A DNA stretch of 64,000 nucleotides from Candidatus Omnitrophota bacterium (GCA_040755155.1 JBFMBP010000078.1:1-64000), one strand, 5' to 3'; counted from the first letter of the stretch, positions 52,931 to 62,392 are shown. Numbers and translations: made by a program. Notes: a model not told the origin generated them from the letters alone.

Positions 52931-53338
52931 TTATGTCTCACGCATCCATTCCCTCTTACCAAGGAGAGGGAATGGATGCGCTCTAAACGGTACGCCTGAA
53001 AGAGCAGAGCCTATTCGTTTGGGATTAATCCTAAAAACGGCAGTTGAAGCGCAGAATTCTCCGTTGGCAGTCTTTTGAAGTCTCTCTGGCGATCCTGCTT
53101 GATTGGCGGTTCAGCCCATTTGCGGCAGCTTTTTGAGGCAAGCAAGTATTTTTCCTTGCAGAAATTTCTGCAACGCACGGCTCAAAATCAGTCGCCACCG
53201 GTCTTGCCAATCCAACGGCTCTGCATTCCGCTTTAATTCGAGAAGAAACGCCGCCAACGATTGCAGTTGTTTCTGAATCCATGCAGTTTTGCTTGAGAAG
53301 ATTGTTCTTCTCATAAGGAGCGCGCTGTTCGGATCGAG
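52931..53338. other. Gap with a 16-base hairpin and an ambiguous small frame
   Basis: A perfect 16-base stem at 52941-52980 (CGCATCCATTCCCTCT and AGAGGGAATGGATGCG, 8-base loop) follows the GH172 gene and may end its transcript, though there is no T-run. On the minus strand 53111-53314 a 67-codon frame reads FLLELKRNAEPLDWQDRWRL, which looks protein-like and could be a remnant of a mobile-element gene; no ribosome-binding site is clear. Confidence 0.55.
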
Positions 53339-53683
53339 ATGAAAAAAGTCCGGCGTTCCGCCGTCGTCGTCTTAGACGCCGATCTTCTCTTGGACGTAAG
53401 CCGGTTTGTTTCCGATTTTGAAGCGGAAGGGGCGCTCTTCGGCTTCAACCGCATTCGGGCGTACAAGATAATACGGGAATACGCCGAAAGCGTAGGCCTG
53501 AAATACATTCACCCCCACAAGTTCCGGCGCAGTTTGGCCATTCACCTGCTCCAGCAGGGCGCGCCCATTCCGGTGATCTCCGCCCGGCTGGGTCACGCCT
53601 CAGTGTACGTCACCATGCAGATGTACATGAAGGTGACGCCGGAAATACAGGCGGAGATGGTCAAGCACGTGGCGTGGCGGTAA
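53339..53683 (+). pseudogene. Tyrosine recombinase, C-terminal remnant
   Basis: A 114-residue product equal to the end of a tyrosine recombinase/integrase: IHPHKFRRSLAIHLLQQG near 59 (H-x-x-R), ISARLGHASVYVTMQMYMKV near 79 (LGH and the nucleophilic Tyr). Whole integrases have about 300 residues and an earlier catalytic Arg, which is missing here; the upstream sequence does not supply it. I regard it as a fragment left by a mobile element, although short solitary forms do occur. The minus-strand frame at 53111-53314 may belong to the same remnant. Confidence 0.65.
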
Positions 53684-53819
53684 GGCTTCGCGGGCGCCAT
53701 TTCTGGAATTGGGGAAGAATCCAACCATGCCGGTTCTGGCATTTTGTCGCAACCAGTTGACTTTCTGTGCGACAAACCTATACTGATAGTTAGGCGAAAA
53801 ATTGAAGGAGATCAAAGCC

Positions 53820-54110
53820 GTGAGCAATTTGAATCCCATTCAGGAGACGCGCATCAATGTGCGCATTAAAGGTCCGATGGCCGCGCATGTGGAACAAAGC
53901 ATCGGCCCGCAAGGCTTGTATGAAAACCAAAGCGAATATATCCGCGATTTGATCCGCCATGATATGGAAAATTCTGCCTTGAACGAAATGACCGAAGTTT
54001 TGCGAGAAAGCAACGCCGATATTCTTGCCGGCCGCGTTTTTAAATCGACCGGTAACTATTATGAGGATAAAAAGATATTTGCAGAGAAAGAAAAGAACGG
54101 CTGGGCTTGA
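53820..54110 (+). CDS. ParD/CopG-type antitoxin
   Basis: A 96-residue antitoxin: ETRINVRIKGPMAAHVEQSIGPQGLYENQSEYIRDLIRHDME, a ribbon-helix-helix domain, then an acidic C-terminal tail (ESNADILAG, YYEDKKIFAEKEKNGWA). The GTG at 53820 is chosen because AGGAGA lies eight bases upstream; the longer frame begins with a TTG that overlaps that site. The ParE toxin gene follows after three bases. Confidence 0.85.
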   Translation: MSNLNPIQETRINVRIKGPMAAHVEQSIGPQGLYENQSEYIRDLIRHDMENSALNEMTEVLRESNADILAGRVFKSTGNYYEDKKIFAEKEKNGWA

Positions 54111-54113
54111 TCC

Positions 54114-54515
54114 TTGACTGACTATGGCCTGACGCGGCGCGTTTTTCAACAACTTCGCGATATCGAAGAGAGATCGGAACGAAACTTCGGCCATGCCCAA
54201 ACCGAAAAATATATGGCCGACATCTATAAAGGGTTTGAGAACGCGGCGAATAATCCCCACCGCGATAAAAGCCGTTTCGATCGTTCCAACCCGTTTTTTT
54301 TGCAGCCAGCCGGCGCGAATCATTTTGCCATTTATTACCGCTTTGAGGATCATATTGTTATCGGCGCCGTCTTCGGCCAAGAAATGAATATTGAAAGACA
54401 AATATCCAGACTGAGAAGCCGCTTGGCTCATGAGATTGATGCGATGCGCGAAGAAATTAAAGCGAGAATGGCTGATAAAGAGGGTTTTGGCGCAACGCTC
54501 GAAAAAGGGGAATAG
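54114..54515 (+). CDS. ParE-family toxin
   Basis: A 133-residue ParE protein: YGLTRRVFQQLRDIEERSERNFGHAQTEKYMADIYKGFENAANNPHRDKSRFDRSNPFFLQPAGANHFAIYYRFEDHIVIGAVFGQEMNIERQISRL in family order. It starts with TTG at 54114, three bases after the antitoxin stop. ParE toxins poison DNA gyrase. It is longer than usual by a C-terminal charged helix of about 30 residues (EIDAMREEIKARMADKEG). Confidence 0.87.
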   Translation: MTDYGLTRRVFQQLRDIEERSERNFGHAQTEKYMADIYKGFENAANNPHRDKSRFDRSNPFFLQPAGANHFAIYYRFEDHIVIGAVFGQEMNIERQISRLRSRLAHEIDAMREEIKARMADKEGFGATLEKGE

Positions 54516-54540
54516 GAACATTCGGTTAAATACTATGGTT

Positions 54541-54716
54541 CTTCGCCTATTTCGCGCCTTCGTGGTTCAAAAAACGTTCGAATCACGAAAACACGATAAT
54601 CCACGAACTTCACGAAGAACGGATTTTTTTCGTGGTTCAAAAAACGTTCTTCTTCCAACCTTTCCCGTTCGAACCACGAAGGCGCGAAATTTCACGAATT
54701 TCACGAAGAACGGCTT
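54541..54716. repeat. CACGAA-type repeat cluster, family F (copy 2)
   Basis: Several TTCGTGGTTC and GAACCACGAA words alternate, for example CGCCTTCGTGGTTCAAAAAA facing GAATCACGAAAACACGATAA, and TTCGTGGTTCAAAAAACGTT facing GAACCACGAAGGCGCGAAAT. Each pair can fold. The cluster ends exactly at the stop of the GxxExxY gene. Confidence 0.8.
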
Positions 54717-54717
54717 T

Positions 54718-55092
54718 TCAATTCACAATTCTTTTAATTTCCAGCTTCTTTCCTCCAAAGTTGAGAAGCTGGGCTATTTTCTTATTGCTGGCGCGCAAGT
54801 AAGAAAGGATTTCCATAAAATCAATGTCCTCTAATGCCGCTTTGGCTTTTATTTCAATCAAACAATCGCCAACATAGAAATCCACGCGCTTTTTGCCGAC
54901 TTTTTTTCCTTTATAGATAATATCGATTTCCGCCTCACGGGTGAATTCGATGTTCCGTAGTTTCATTTCATAAAAAAGCGCCCGTTGATAAACTACTTCT
55001 AGAAATCCGGGACCAATTGCTTTGTGCACTTCCAAAGCAGCGGATATGATTTCTGGAGTGCCATCATTAAATTCATATTTGTTTTCAGCCAT
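54718..55092 (-). CDS. GxxExxY protein (PD-(D/E)xK-like)
   Basis: A 124-residue protein of the GxxExxY family. The motif is GPGFLEVVYQRAL near residues 27-39, and the nuclease-like core KRVDFYVGDCLIEIKAKAAL near 68-87 shows the D and E-x-K of a PD-(D/E)xK fold. The family is uncharacterised; suggestions include a restriction-type nuclease or a transposition-related role. The gene lies between two clusters of CACGAA repeats, and its stop is only two bases from the left cluster. Confidence 0.85.
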   Translation of the reverse strand: MAENKYEFNDGTPEIISAALEVHKAIGPGFLEVVYQRALFYEMKLRNIEFTREAEIDIIYKGKKVGKKRVDFYVGDCLIEIKAKAALEDIDFMEILSYLRASNKKIAQLLNFGGKKLEIKRIVN

Positions 55093-55097
55093 ATGTT

Positions 55098-55417
55098 TTT
55101 AACCTCTGAACCACGAAGGCACGAAATTTCACGAATTGCGCGAAGAACAGCTTTTTTTTTACGTTTTCGTGATTTGAAAAATCGCTAATCAATTCTATTT
55201 CGTCTGAATCACGAAAGCACGAAATTTCACGAATTGCACGAAAAACGGCTTTTTTTTGTGCTTTTCGTTCCCTTCGCGCTTTCGTGGTTCAAAAATCGTT
55301 CTCCAATCCTCTTCCGTTCGAACCACGAAAGCCATGAATCGACACAAAACCCGCGAAGAACGGCTTTTTTTCGCGCTTTTCTTTTCCTTTCGCGCCTTCG
55401 TGGTTCAAAAATTCGCG
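55098..55417. repeat. CACGAA-type repeat cluster, family F (copy 3)
   Basis: Three similar units begin near 55105, 55203 and 55317, each with a GAA(C/T)CACGAA(A/G)GC start and an end of the GAAGAACGGCTTTTTTT kind, alternating with inverted CGTGGTTCAAAAAT parts. The unit spacing is about 100 bases. The interval 55093-55469 has no supported gene. Confidence 0.8.
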
Positions 55418-55469
55418 CGCGCTGCGCTTCGTGCAGCAAAGAGTAAAAGACTAATAGTAAAAAGCGTAA

Positions 55470-57053
55470 TTAAGACCGCGCAAAAACAATCCGGAAGCCG
55501 ATGATGCTATCCCCAACATCGGGCCAGCTCCTGCTGCGGTTGGCAGAACGGCAGAGACGAGAGATGTCGTTCCAGCTGCCGCCCCGGACCACTCTATAAT
55601 CGCCTTTATTTGCCCCGGTTGGATCATTTTGAGCATCTGAACTATAATCCCCAAACCGATCCAGGCACCACTCCCACACATTGCCGCTCATATCATACAA
55701 TCCCCACGCATTCGGCTTCTTTAAGCCTACAGCATGCGTTTTTGAGTCTGCATTACCCGGATACCATGCATATTCAACGATTTGCGTATAACTGGTATCG
55801 TCTCCCCAATAAAACGACGTCGTCGTTCCCGCTCGGCAGGCGTATTCCCATTCCGCTTCCGTGGGCAAGCGGAACGTCCCTTGTCCCATTTGATTTAACT
55901 TCTGGATGAAGGTTTGGCAAACATCCCAAGATACTCGTTCCACCGGCAGATTGTTTCCTTTGAAATGCGAAGGATTGTTGCCCATCACCGCCTGCCACTG
56001 CTCCTGCGTTACTTCATATTTTCCCATATAGAATGGTTTAGTAATTGTTACTTGATGCTGCGGTCCTTCATTATCCATTCGGTCTTTTTCCATCTCCGGG
56101 CTGCCCATCATAAATGTTCCCGCCAGAATCAAAACCATCTCCAGCGGTTTTGCACATTTAGGAAAATTAGGCAAGGGAATTACGATGGATTTGGGCGGTT
56201 CTTGAATTTTCAGTTGTGTTGGAAATTCGATTTTTGGCCCCTGTTTTGGCTTCGGCGGGATGATTGCATCTTCTTCCCGATCCTCTTTTCTTCGCAACTC
56301 AACGTATAACAAGCACGTGCGGAAGCCGAGGTTATCGCTCCAGTAGCCGGGTCCGCTCCCGCTGCGATACGCAGAACGGCAGTACCAGGAGAGGCTATCC
56401 CAACAGCCGCCCCGGAACACCCTATAAACGCCGCTATTTGTACTATTAGGATCATATTGCGTCTCAGAATCATAACTCCCATACCAATCCTGGCACCACT
56501 CCCAAACATTTCCACACATATCATATAAATCATAAGAGTTTGGCTTCTTTAATCCCACCTCATTGGTTTTTCTGTCTGAATTACCATTATACCAAGCGTA
56601 TTCTTCAATCAGCATTCCATCAGGATCATCCCCCCAATAAAACCGCGTCGCCGTTCCCGCCCGACATGCGTATTCCCATTCCGCCTCTGTCGGCAGCCGA
56701 AATGTCACTTTTCCCAGCTGGTTTAATTTCGTAATAAATTCTTGGCATTTATCCCATGATACCGATTCCACCGGAAGATTGTTTCTTTTGAAATGCGAAG
56801 GATTGCCGCCCATCACCGCCTGCCACTGCGCCTGTATTACTTCATATTTTCCCATATAGAATGGTTTTGTAATCGTCACTTGATGTTGAGGTCCTTCATC
56901 ATCGTACCGGTCTTTTTCCCTCATTGGACTGCCCATCATAAACGTCCCCGCCGGGATTAAAACCATTTCCAACGGTTTTGCATCTTCAGGCAAATTAGGT
57001 AAAGGAATTACGATCGATTTGGGCGGTTCTTGAATTTTCATCTTTGTTTCCAT
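55470..57053 (-). CDS. Tandem FGE-sulfatase (SUMF1) domain protein
   Basis: A 527-residue protein with two FGE-sulfatase domains in a row (about residues 20-270 and 315-527). Each has PLEMVLIPAGTFMMGSP or close variant, QHQVTITKPFYMGKYEV, FRLPTEAEWEYACRAGT, GNVWEWC and RGG(C/S)W. A 16-residue phrase (KIQEPPKSIVIPLPNF-like) precedes both, so the second arose by duplication. There is no signal peptide. The final segment, from RGGSW to GFR, looks like the variable region of diversity-generating retroelement targets. The ATG at 57053 overlaps the stop of a 62-codon upstream frame by one base. Confidence 0.85.
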   Translation of the reverse strand: METKMKIQEPPKSIVIPLPNLPEDAKPLEMVLIPAGTFMMGSPMREKDRYDDEGPQHQVTITKPFYMGKYEVIQAQWQAVMGGNPSHFKRNNLPVESVSWDKCQEFITKLNQLGKVTFRLPTEAEWEYACRAGTATRFYWGDDPDGMLIEEYAWYNGNSDRKTNEVGLKKPNSYDLYDMCGNVWEWCQDWYGSYDSETQYDPNSTNSGVYRVFRGGCWDSLSWYCRSAYRSGSGPGYWSDNLGFRTCLLYVELRRKEDREEDAIIPPKPKQGPKIEFPTQLKIQEPPKSIVIPLPNFPKCAKPLEMVLILAGTFMMGSPEMEKDRMDNEGPQHQVTITKPFYMGKYEVTQEQWQAVMGNNPSHFKGNNLPVERVSWDVCQTFIQKLNQMGQGTFRLPTEAEWEYACRAGTTTSFYWGDDTSYTQIVEYAWYPGNADSKTHAVGLKKPNAWGLYDMSGNVWEWCLDRFGDYSSDAQNDPTGANKGDYRVVRGGSWNDISRLCRSANRSRSWPDVGDSIIGFRIVFARS

Positions 57054-57241
57054 CAGCTTTGTTCCTTCGGTTGGGTTGGGTAAAGAAATATCACGACATC
57101 GCCCAAAATTCCGCCCCCCGCCACGTTCAACACACCGCGGGCGATTTGCTTCAACCCGTAGAGGCCGATATGCTTCATCAATCCCATAATTTTTTCCGCT
57201 TCCGCCGGCGAGGAATAACGCCTTGATGCGCAAAGAGACAT
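57053..57241 (-). CDS. Small coupled protein before the FGE gene
   Basis: A 62-residue frame, containing SPAEAEKIMGLMKHIGLYGL, then KQIARGVLNVAGGGILGDVV, a glycine-rich amphipathic or membrane-like segment. Its TGA overlaps the ATG of the FGE gene (TGATG), indicating coupled translation. The real start could be the internal ATG of IMGLMKH. I know no named family, but the KQIARGVLNVAGGGILGD stretch is protein-like and probably a localisation or effector piece. A frameshift separating it from the FGE protein is possible. Confidence 0.6.
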   Translation of the reverse strand: MSLCASRRYSSPAEAEKIMGLMKHIGLYGLKQIARGVLNVAGGGILGDVVIFLYPTQPKEQS

Positions 57242-57342
57242 CGTCTTATACAGAAACGCCTACCGGAATAGGTTGTATCAATTTTTGGGGGAAAAATAAA
57301 GCCGATAAATCACACGGGGAGGTCCGCGCTCTCGAACGGGAG

Positions 57343-57371
57343 TTGACAAAATTTCATTATGAGCATATACT
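57343..57371 (+). promoter_or_regulatory. Sigma70-type promoter of the DUF134 operon
   Basis: TTGACA at 57343-57348 and TATACT at 57366-57371 are exactly 17 bases apart, a near-consensus promoter. The start codon of the DUF134 gene is 37 bases beyond. Confidence 0.88.
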
Positions 57372-57376
57372 CATAA
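57357..57376. promoter_or_regulatory. Palindromic operator over the -10 box
   Basis: TTATGAGCATATACTCATAA has arms TTATGAG and CTCATAA around a six-base centre. It covers the -10 box and the likely transcription start, so a protein bound here should block the promoter. The DUF134 protein encoded next is the obvious candidate. Confidence 0.8.
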
Positions 57377-57407
57377 CAGAAACGAGAAAAATTTAAGGAT
57401 TCGGAAA

Positions 57408-58001
57408 ATGGTTCGACCCAAACAATGCCGCTTGATCGCCCAGCATCCTAATGCCGTCTATTACAAGCCCCGAGGAGTTCCGGTTCGGGAATTGGAGGAG
57501 GAAATCCTATCCTTGGACGAACTCGAGGCGATGCGGCTTTGCGATTTGGAAGGATTGTACCACGAAGCGGCCGCCGAACGCATGGGAATATCCCGCGCTA
57601 CGTTCGGCCGCATTGTCGAGGCGGCGCGCCGCAAGGTGACGTCCGCGTTAATTCACGGTAAGGCATTATGTATAGAAGGAGGTATCGTTAAAATGACGAA
57701 CCAACGAAAATTTCAATGCGCCGATTGCTCCCACGAATGGGATGCCGCTTTCGGAACGGGCAGACCGGACGTTTGTCCTAAATGCGGCAGCGCCAATTTG
57801 CATCGCATGGCGGACGAGGACTCGTCCGGCCCGGCAGGCGGCGCCGGGATGGGAAGGGGCAGGGGACAAGGGGGCGGACAAGGACAGGGCCGGGGACAAG
57901 GCCGGGGGCAAGGACAAGGCCGTGGACGAGGCTGCGGACGCCAAGGCGGAAGAGGGCAAGGCCCAAAGACGCAGCCATCGGCGCCAACGACGGAATCATG
58001 A
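57408..58001 (+). CDS. DUF134 DNA-binding protein with zinc ribbon and RGQG tail
   Basis: A 197-residue protein. Residues 1-95 match DUF134: MVRPKQCRLIAQHPNAVYYK, EEILSLDELEAMRLCDLEGLYHEAAAERMGISRATFGRIVEAARRKVTSAL, a helix-turn-helix of the sigma-like type. A zinc-ribbon follows (CADCSHEWDAAFG, CPKCGSANLHRM; about 104-135), then a 50-residue Gly/Arg/Gln tail. DUF134 proteins sit with NifX-type and iron-sulfur genes, as here. A palindrome over its own promoter suggests autoregulation. AAGGA lies ten bases before the ATG. Confidence 0.88.
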   Translation: MVRPKQCRLIAQHPNAVYYKPRGVPVRELEEEILSLDELEAMRLCDLEGLYHEAAAERMGISRATFGRIVEAARRKVTSALIHGKALCIEGGIVKMTNQRKFQCADCSHEWDAAFGTGRPDVCPKCGSANLHRMADEDSSGPAGGAGMGRGRGQGGGQGQGRGQGRGQGQGRGRGCGRQGGRGQGPKTQPSAPTTES

Positions 58002-58095
58002 ACGATCAAGGGGGCGCGCAATCGCACGCCTCCAACTCTTCAAAGAACAATGTCATGCGAAGCGCAGGTTGGAAATTCGGAAAGGAAAATAAAAA

Positions 58096-58488
58096 ATGAG
58101 ATTCGCCGTTGCTTCCGACGATGGAAAGATCATCGCCGCCCATACCGGCCGCTGCCGGAGTTTCGTCGTATTCGATGTTGTAGAGGATGCCGTAAAGCGG
58201 GTTGAGGTTCGGCAGAATATCCATACGGCTCATGCGTTGGGATTGTGCGCCGATGGCGCCGAACGCAGCCATGATTCCCACAGCCACAGCCATGACGGCC
58301 TTTTAAGAGCGCTGGAGGATTGCCAGGCATTGATTAGCCGGGGAATGGGCAGGCGGTTGGTTATCGACTTGTTGTCGCGCAACATCGCGCCGGTATTCTG
58401 CAAAGAGGACGCCGTGGAAGAAGCGGCAAGCCTTTACGCAAAAGGGAAATTGCTATTAAGCCATACGAACTCGTGTTCGCATCTGTGA
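58096..58488 (+). CDS. NifX/NafY-type dinitrogenase cofactor domain protein
   Basis: A 130-residue protein of the dinitrogenase iron-molybdenum cofactor family: MRFAVASDDGKIIAAHTGRCRSFVVFDV, CQALISRGMGRRLVIDLLSRNIAPVFCKEDAVEEAASLYAKGKL. A His-rich insert (SHDSHSHSHDG) near 57-67 and a C-terminal NSCSHL suggest metal binding. Members carry or sense iron-sulfur or metal cofactors; nitrogen fixation is not implied. AGGA is nine bases before the ATG. It is the second gene of the DUF134 operon. Confidence 0.85.
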   Translation: MRFAVASDDGKIIAAHTGRCRSFVVFDVVEDAVKRVEVRQNIHTAHALGLCADGAERSHDSHSHSHDGLLRALEDCQALISRGMGRRLVIDLLSRNIAPVFCKEDAVEEAASLYAKGKLLLSHTNSCSHL

Positions 58489-58503
58489 AGTAGGAGGCTT
58501 TTT

Positions 58504-58842
58504 ATGAAGCGAGAGAAGGCTATGCAGCTTTTCCATGGCGTTGAAAAATACAACTGCGCCCAAGCGATTTTGATCGCTTTTCGGGAAGAATACGGCGTGG
58601 CGCAGGAACAGATCGACGCCTCCGCCGCCTTGGGCCGCGGAAAAGCGGACGAAGGACGCTGCGGCGCCTTGCATGCAGGGCGGGCGCTGCTGGACGATGC
58701 GTCAAGCGCGCAAAATCTGGAAAACCAATTCGCGGCGGCGGCCGGGTCGGCGAAATGCCGCGAAATCCGAAAACTCAAACGAATATCCTGCATGGAATGC
58801 GTTGGCGTCGCCGCCGACCTGATCGAAAAAATCCGCAAGTGA
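58504..58842 (+). CDS. C_GCAxxG_C_C family protein
   Basis: A 112-residue protein of the C_GCAxxG_C_C family: FHGVEKYNCAQAILIAF near 10, GRGKADEGRCGALHAGRALL near 43, KCREI and CMECVGVAADLIEKI at the end. The Cys pattern is YNC, RCG, KCR, CMEC; the GCAxxG core is altered to RCGALHAG. Members are thought to bind redox cofactors or metals. AGGAGG is six bases before the ATG, and the gene follows the NifX-like gene by 15 bases. Confidence 0.85.
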   Translation: MKREKAMQLFHGVEKYNCAQAILIAFREEYGVAQEQIDASAALGRGKADEGRCGALHAGRALLDDASSAQNLENQFAAAAGSAKCREIRKLKRISCMECVGVAADLIEKIRK

Positions 58843-58861
58843 TATGAAATGACTTTGGCGG

Positions 58862-58940
58862 GGTGGCAAAGGCAAGACGAAGTCTGCCTTTGATTGATTC
58901 CTCAAGGGCAGGCTGACGCCTTGCCCTTGCCACCCCCGGT
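58862..58940. repeat. Short palindromic repeats, family G (copy 3)
   Basis: Two GGCA-type elements lie in a row: GTGGCAAAGGCAAGACGAAG with TGCCTTTGATTG, and CTTGCCCTTGCCACCCC at the end, which pairs with the left GGGTGGCAAAGG. It follows the stop of the C_GCAxxG_C_C gene and may end transcription. Confidence 0.65.
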
Positions 58941-59033
58941 TCTAGGCGGCTCGGCAAGAGCCTCGCCCTCCCCTCAATGATGCCGGTTTCACTTCAAATC
59001 TAATGGCAAACCGTATAATTTTGACGGAAGGGC

Positions 59034-59062
59034 GACAAGGGCAATATCTTTTTGCCATTGAT
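59034..59062. repeat. Short palindromic repeat, family G (copy 4)
   Basis: AAGGGCAATATCTTTTTGCC is followed by ATTGATTTT. GGGCAA and TTGCC pair. It lies upstream of the DUF1080 gene. Confidence 0.5.
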
Positions 59063-59089
59063 TTTCATGGCTTATGAGAAATATACGAA

Positions 59090-59773
59090 ATGAATCGCGT
59101 ACCAATGAGGGAAAAAATACTCGCCGCATCGTTTGCCTTATTAGTGCTCGCGGCGCTTCTCGGCGTTGCGACGTGCGTTACGTTTTCCCCGCGCCATCTT
59201 GCTTTCGAAGAGCAAATAAAGGCGTTCGTCCGGGAAAGCAAGCCGGGGTCCGAAATGCAGATATTCAACGGACATGATTTATCGGGATGGGCCGTTCATG
59301 GCTTGGGAAGTTGGACGGTGGCGGACGGCGTCCTCACCGTGCGGCGCGGATTGGGCTATCTGGCGACGCGCTGCGAGGATTTTGGGGATTTCGTTTTGAC
59401 GCTCGATATTCGCGTAAGCAAAAACGGCAACAGCGGCGTCTTCTTTCATTCGCCCCATGCGCGCAGCCTATGGCCCTGGCCTAAAGGATTCGAATCCCAG
59501 GTCGATAATCACGATCCCAAAAATCCCACCGGCAGTTTATACAACCACGTCCGCGCACGGAGTCTTCTTTCTCGCGACGATGAATGGTTCGAAATGAAAA
59601 TTGCCGCCATCGGAGAAAGTATTTCTCTTGCCATTAGCGGCGAGACCGTCGTAGAGGCGACTTTTCCCGCTCCTATGAAAAGTTTTATCGCCCTCCAAGC
59701 TCACGATCCCTTCAGCCGCGTCGATTTCAAAAACATCCGCCTCCGCATTCCCGATGAAACCACACGGGAATAA
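59090..59773 (+). CDS. DUF1080/3-keto-disaccharide hydrolase-like exported protein
   Basis: A 227-residue protein with a signal peptide or anchor (LAASFALLVLAALLGVATCV). The mature part matches DUF1080: IFNGHDLSGWAVHGLGSWTVADGVLTV near 58, FGDFVLTLDIRVSKNGNSGVFFHS near 100, GFESQVDNHDPKNPTGSLYN near 139, and VDFKNIRLR near the end. It is a LamG-like jelly roll; some members hydrolyse 3-keto-disaccharides. The start is uncertain; an ATG at 59105 is equally possible. No ribosome-binding site is clear. Confidence 0.85.
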   Translation: MNRVPMREKILAASFALLVLAALLGVATCVTFSPRHLAFEEQIKAFVRESKPGSEMQIFNGHDLSGWAVHGLGSWTVADGVLTVRRGLGYLATRCEDFGDFVLTLDIRVSKNGNSGVFFHSPHARSLWPWPKGFESQVDNHDPKNPTGSLYNHVRARSLLSRDDEWFEMKIAAIGESISLAISGETVVEATFPAPMKSFIALQAHDPFSRVDFKNIRLRIPDETTRE

Positions 59774-59840
59774 TGCGTAATCAATCGAATGGCTCAAGGG
59801 CAGAAAAAACCTAGCCCAAGCCCCCCCCATTCTAACCTTG

Positions 59841-59875
59841 ATGGCGGGCTACGCTTCGCTTTGAGCCTACCCTGC
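59841..59875. repeat. Dispersed palindromic repeat, family C (copy 3)
   Basis: The sequence ATGGCGGGCTACGCTTCGCT continues TTGAGCCTACCCTGC. It is a diverged copy of 22001-22033 and lies between the DUF1080 and FG-GAP genes. Confidence 0.65.
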
Positions 59876-59951
59876 TTTTTAACAAGGGCAAGATTTTTTC
59901 GACATTGAATGATATATTCGCCGGAGTCCAAGTTATTAAAGGATGACGGAT

Positions 59952-61975
<2,024 letters not shown>

Positions 61976-62050
61976 AGAAGGGGGGATTGCGCTTTGATCC
62001 CACCCTTAACGATTTGGAAAAGGGGTATTGAGTTCAAAAGACTTAAGCCA

Positions 62051-62356
62051 TCATGATTCCGATAGTATGCGTATATCGTCCAGACATTTCCAATAGTGCG
62101 CCAACGCCAGACGCCCCTTTTTGGTTATTCGGTATGTTGTATGCGTAGTTTTTTCGACGATCTTTTTTTTGATTTGAACATAGCCAGCTTCTTGCAGCCG
62201 CGCGATATGCACGGAAAGATTGCCTTGCGTAAGTTCCAGCGCCAGACGCAAGGAAACGAAGTCCGCCCATTCCACGCCGGAAAGGAGACATATGATCTTC
62301 AACCGGGCGGGTTCATGGATCAGGCGATCGATGTCGTTCGTCAAGTCATTTTTCAT
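62051..62356 (-). CDS. Winged-helix transcriptional regulator
   Basis: A 101-residue winged-helix protein: HEPARLKIICLLSGVEWADFVSLRLALELTQGNLSVHIARLQEAGYVQIKKKIVEKTTHTTYRITKKGRLALAHYW. This is the HTH_34-type (MarR/ArsR-like) DNA-binding family, with no metal-sensing cysteines. It follows the repeat-containing gene by 36 bases on the same strand, so the two probably form one transcript. AAA and GGA-rich sequence precedes the ATG. Confidence 0.82.
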   Translation of the reverse strand: MKNDLTNDIDRLIHEPARLKIICLLSGVEWADFVSLRLALELTQGNLSVHIARLQEAGYVQIKKKIVEKTTHTTYRITKKGRLALAHYWKCLDDIRILSES

Positions 62357-62392
62357 GGAAAGAGATTGGAAAAAAGAACGGTTCCGGATTGG

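Noticed and set aside
55098-55417. CACGAA repeats as a CRISPR array
   Set aside because: Units vary in length and sequence, contain inverted parts, and lack constant-size spacers or cas genes.
58096-58488. Nitrogen fixation capacity inferred from the NifX-like gene
   Set aside because: NifX/NafY-domain proteins are common outside nitrogen fixers, and no nif structural genes are in the window.
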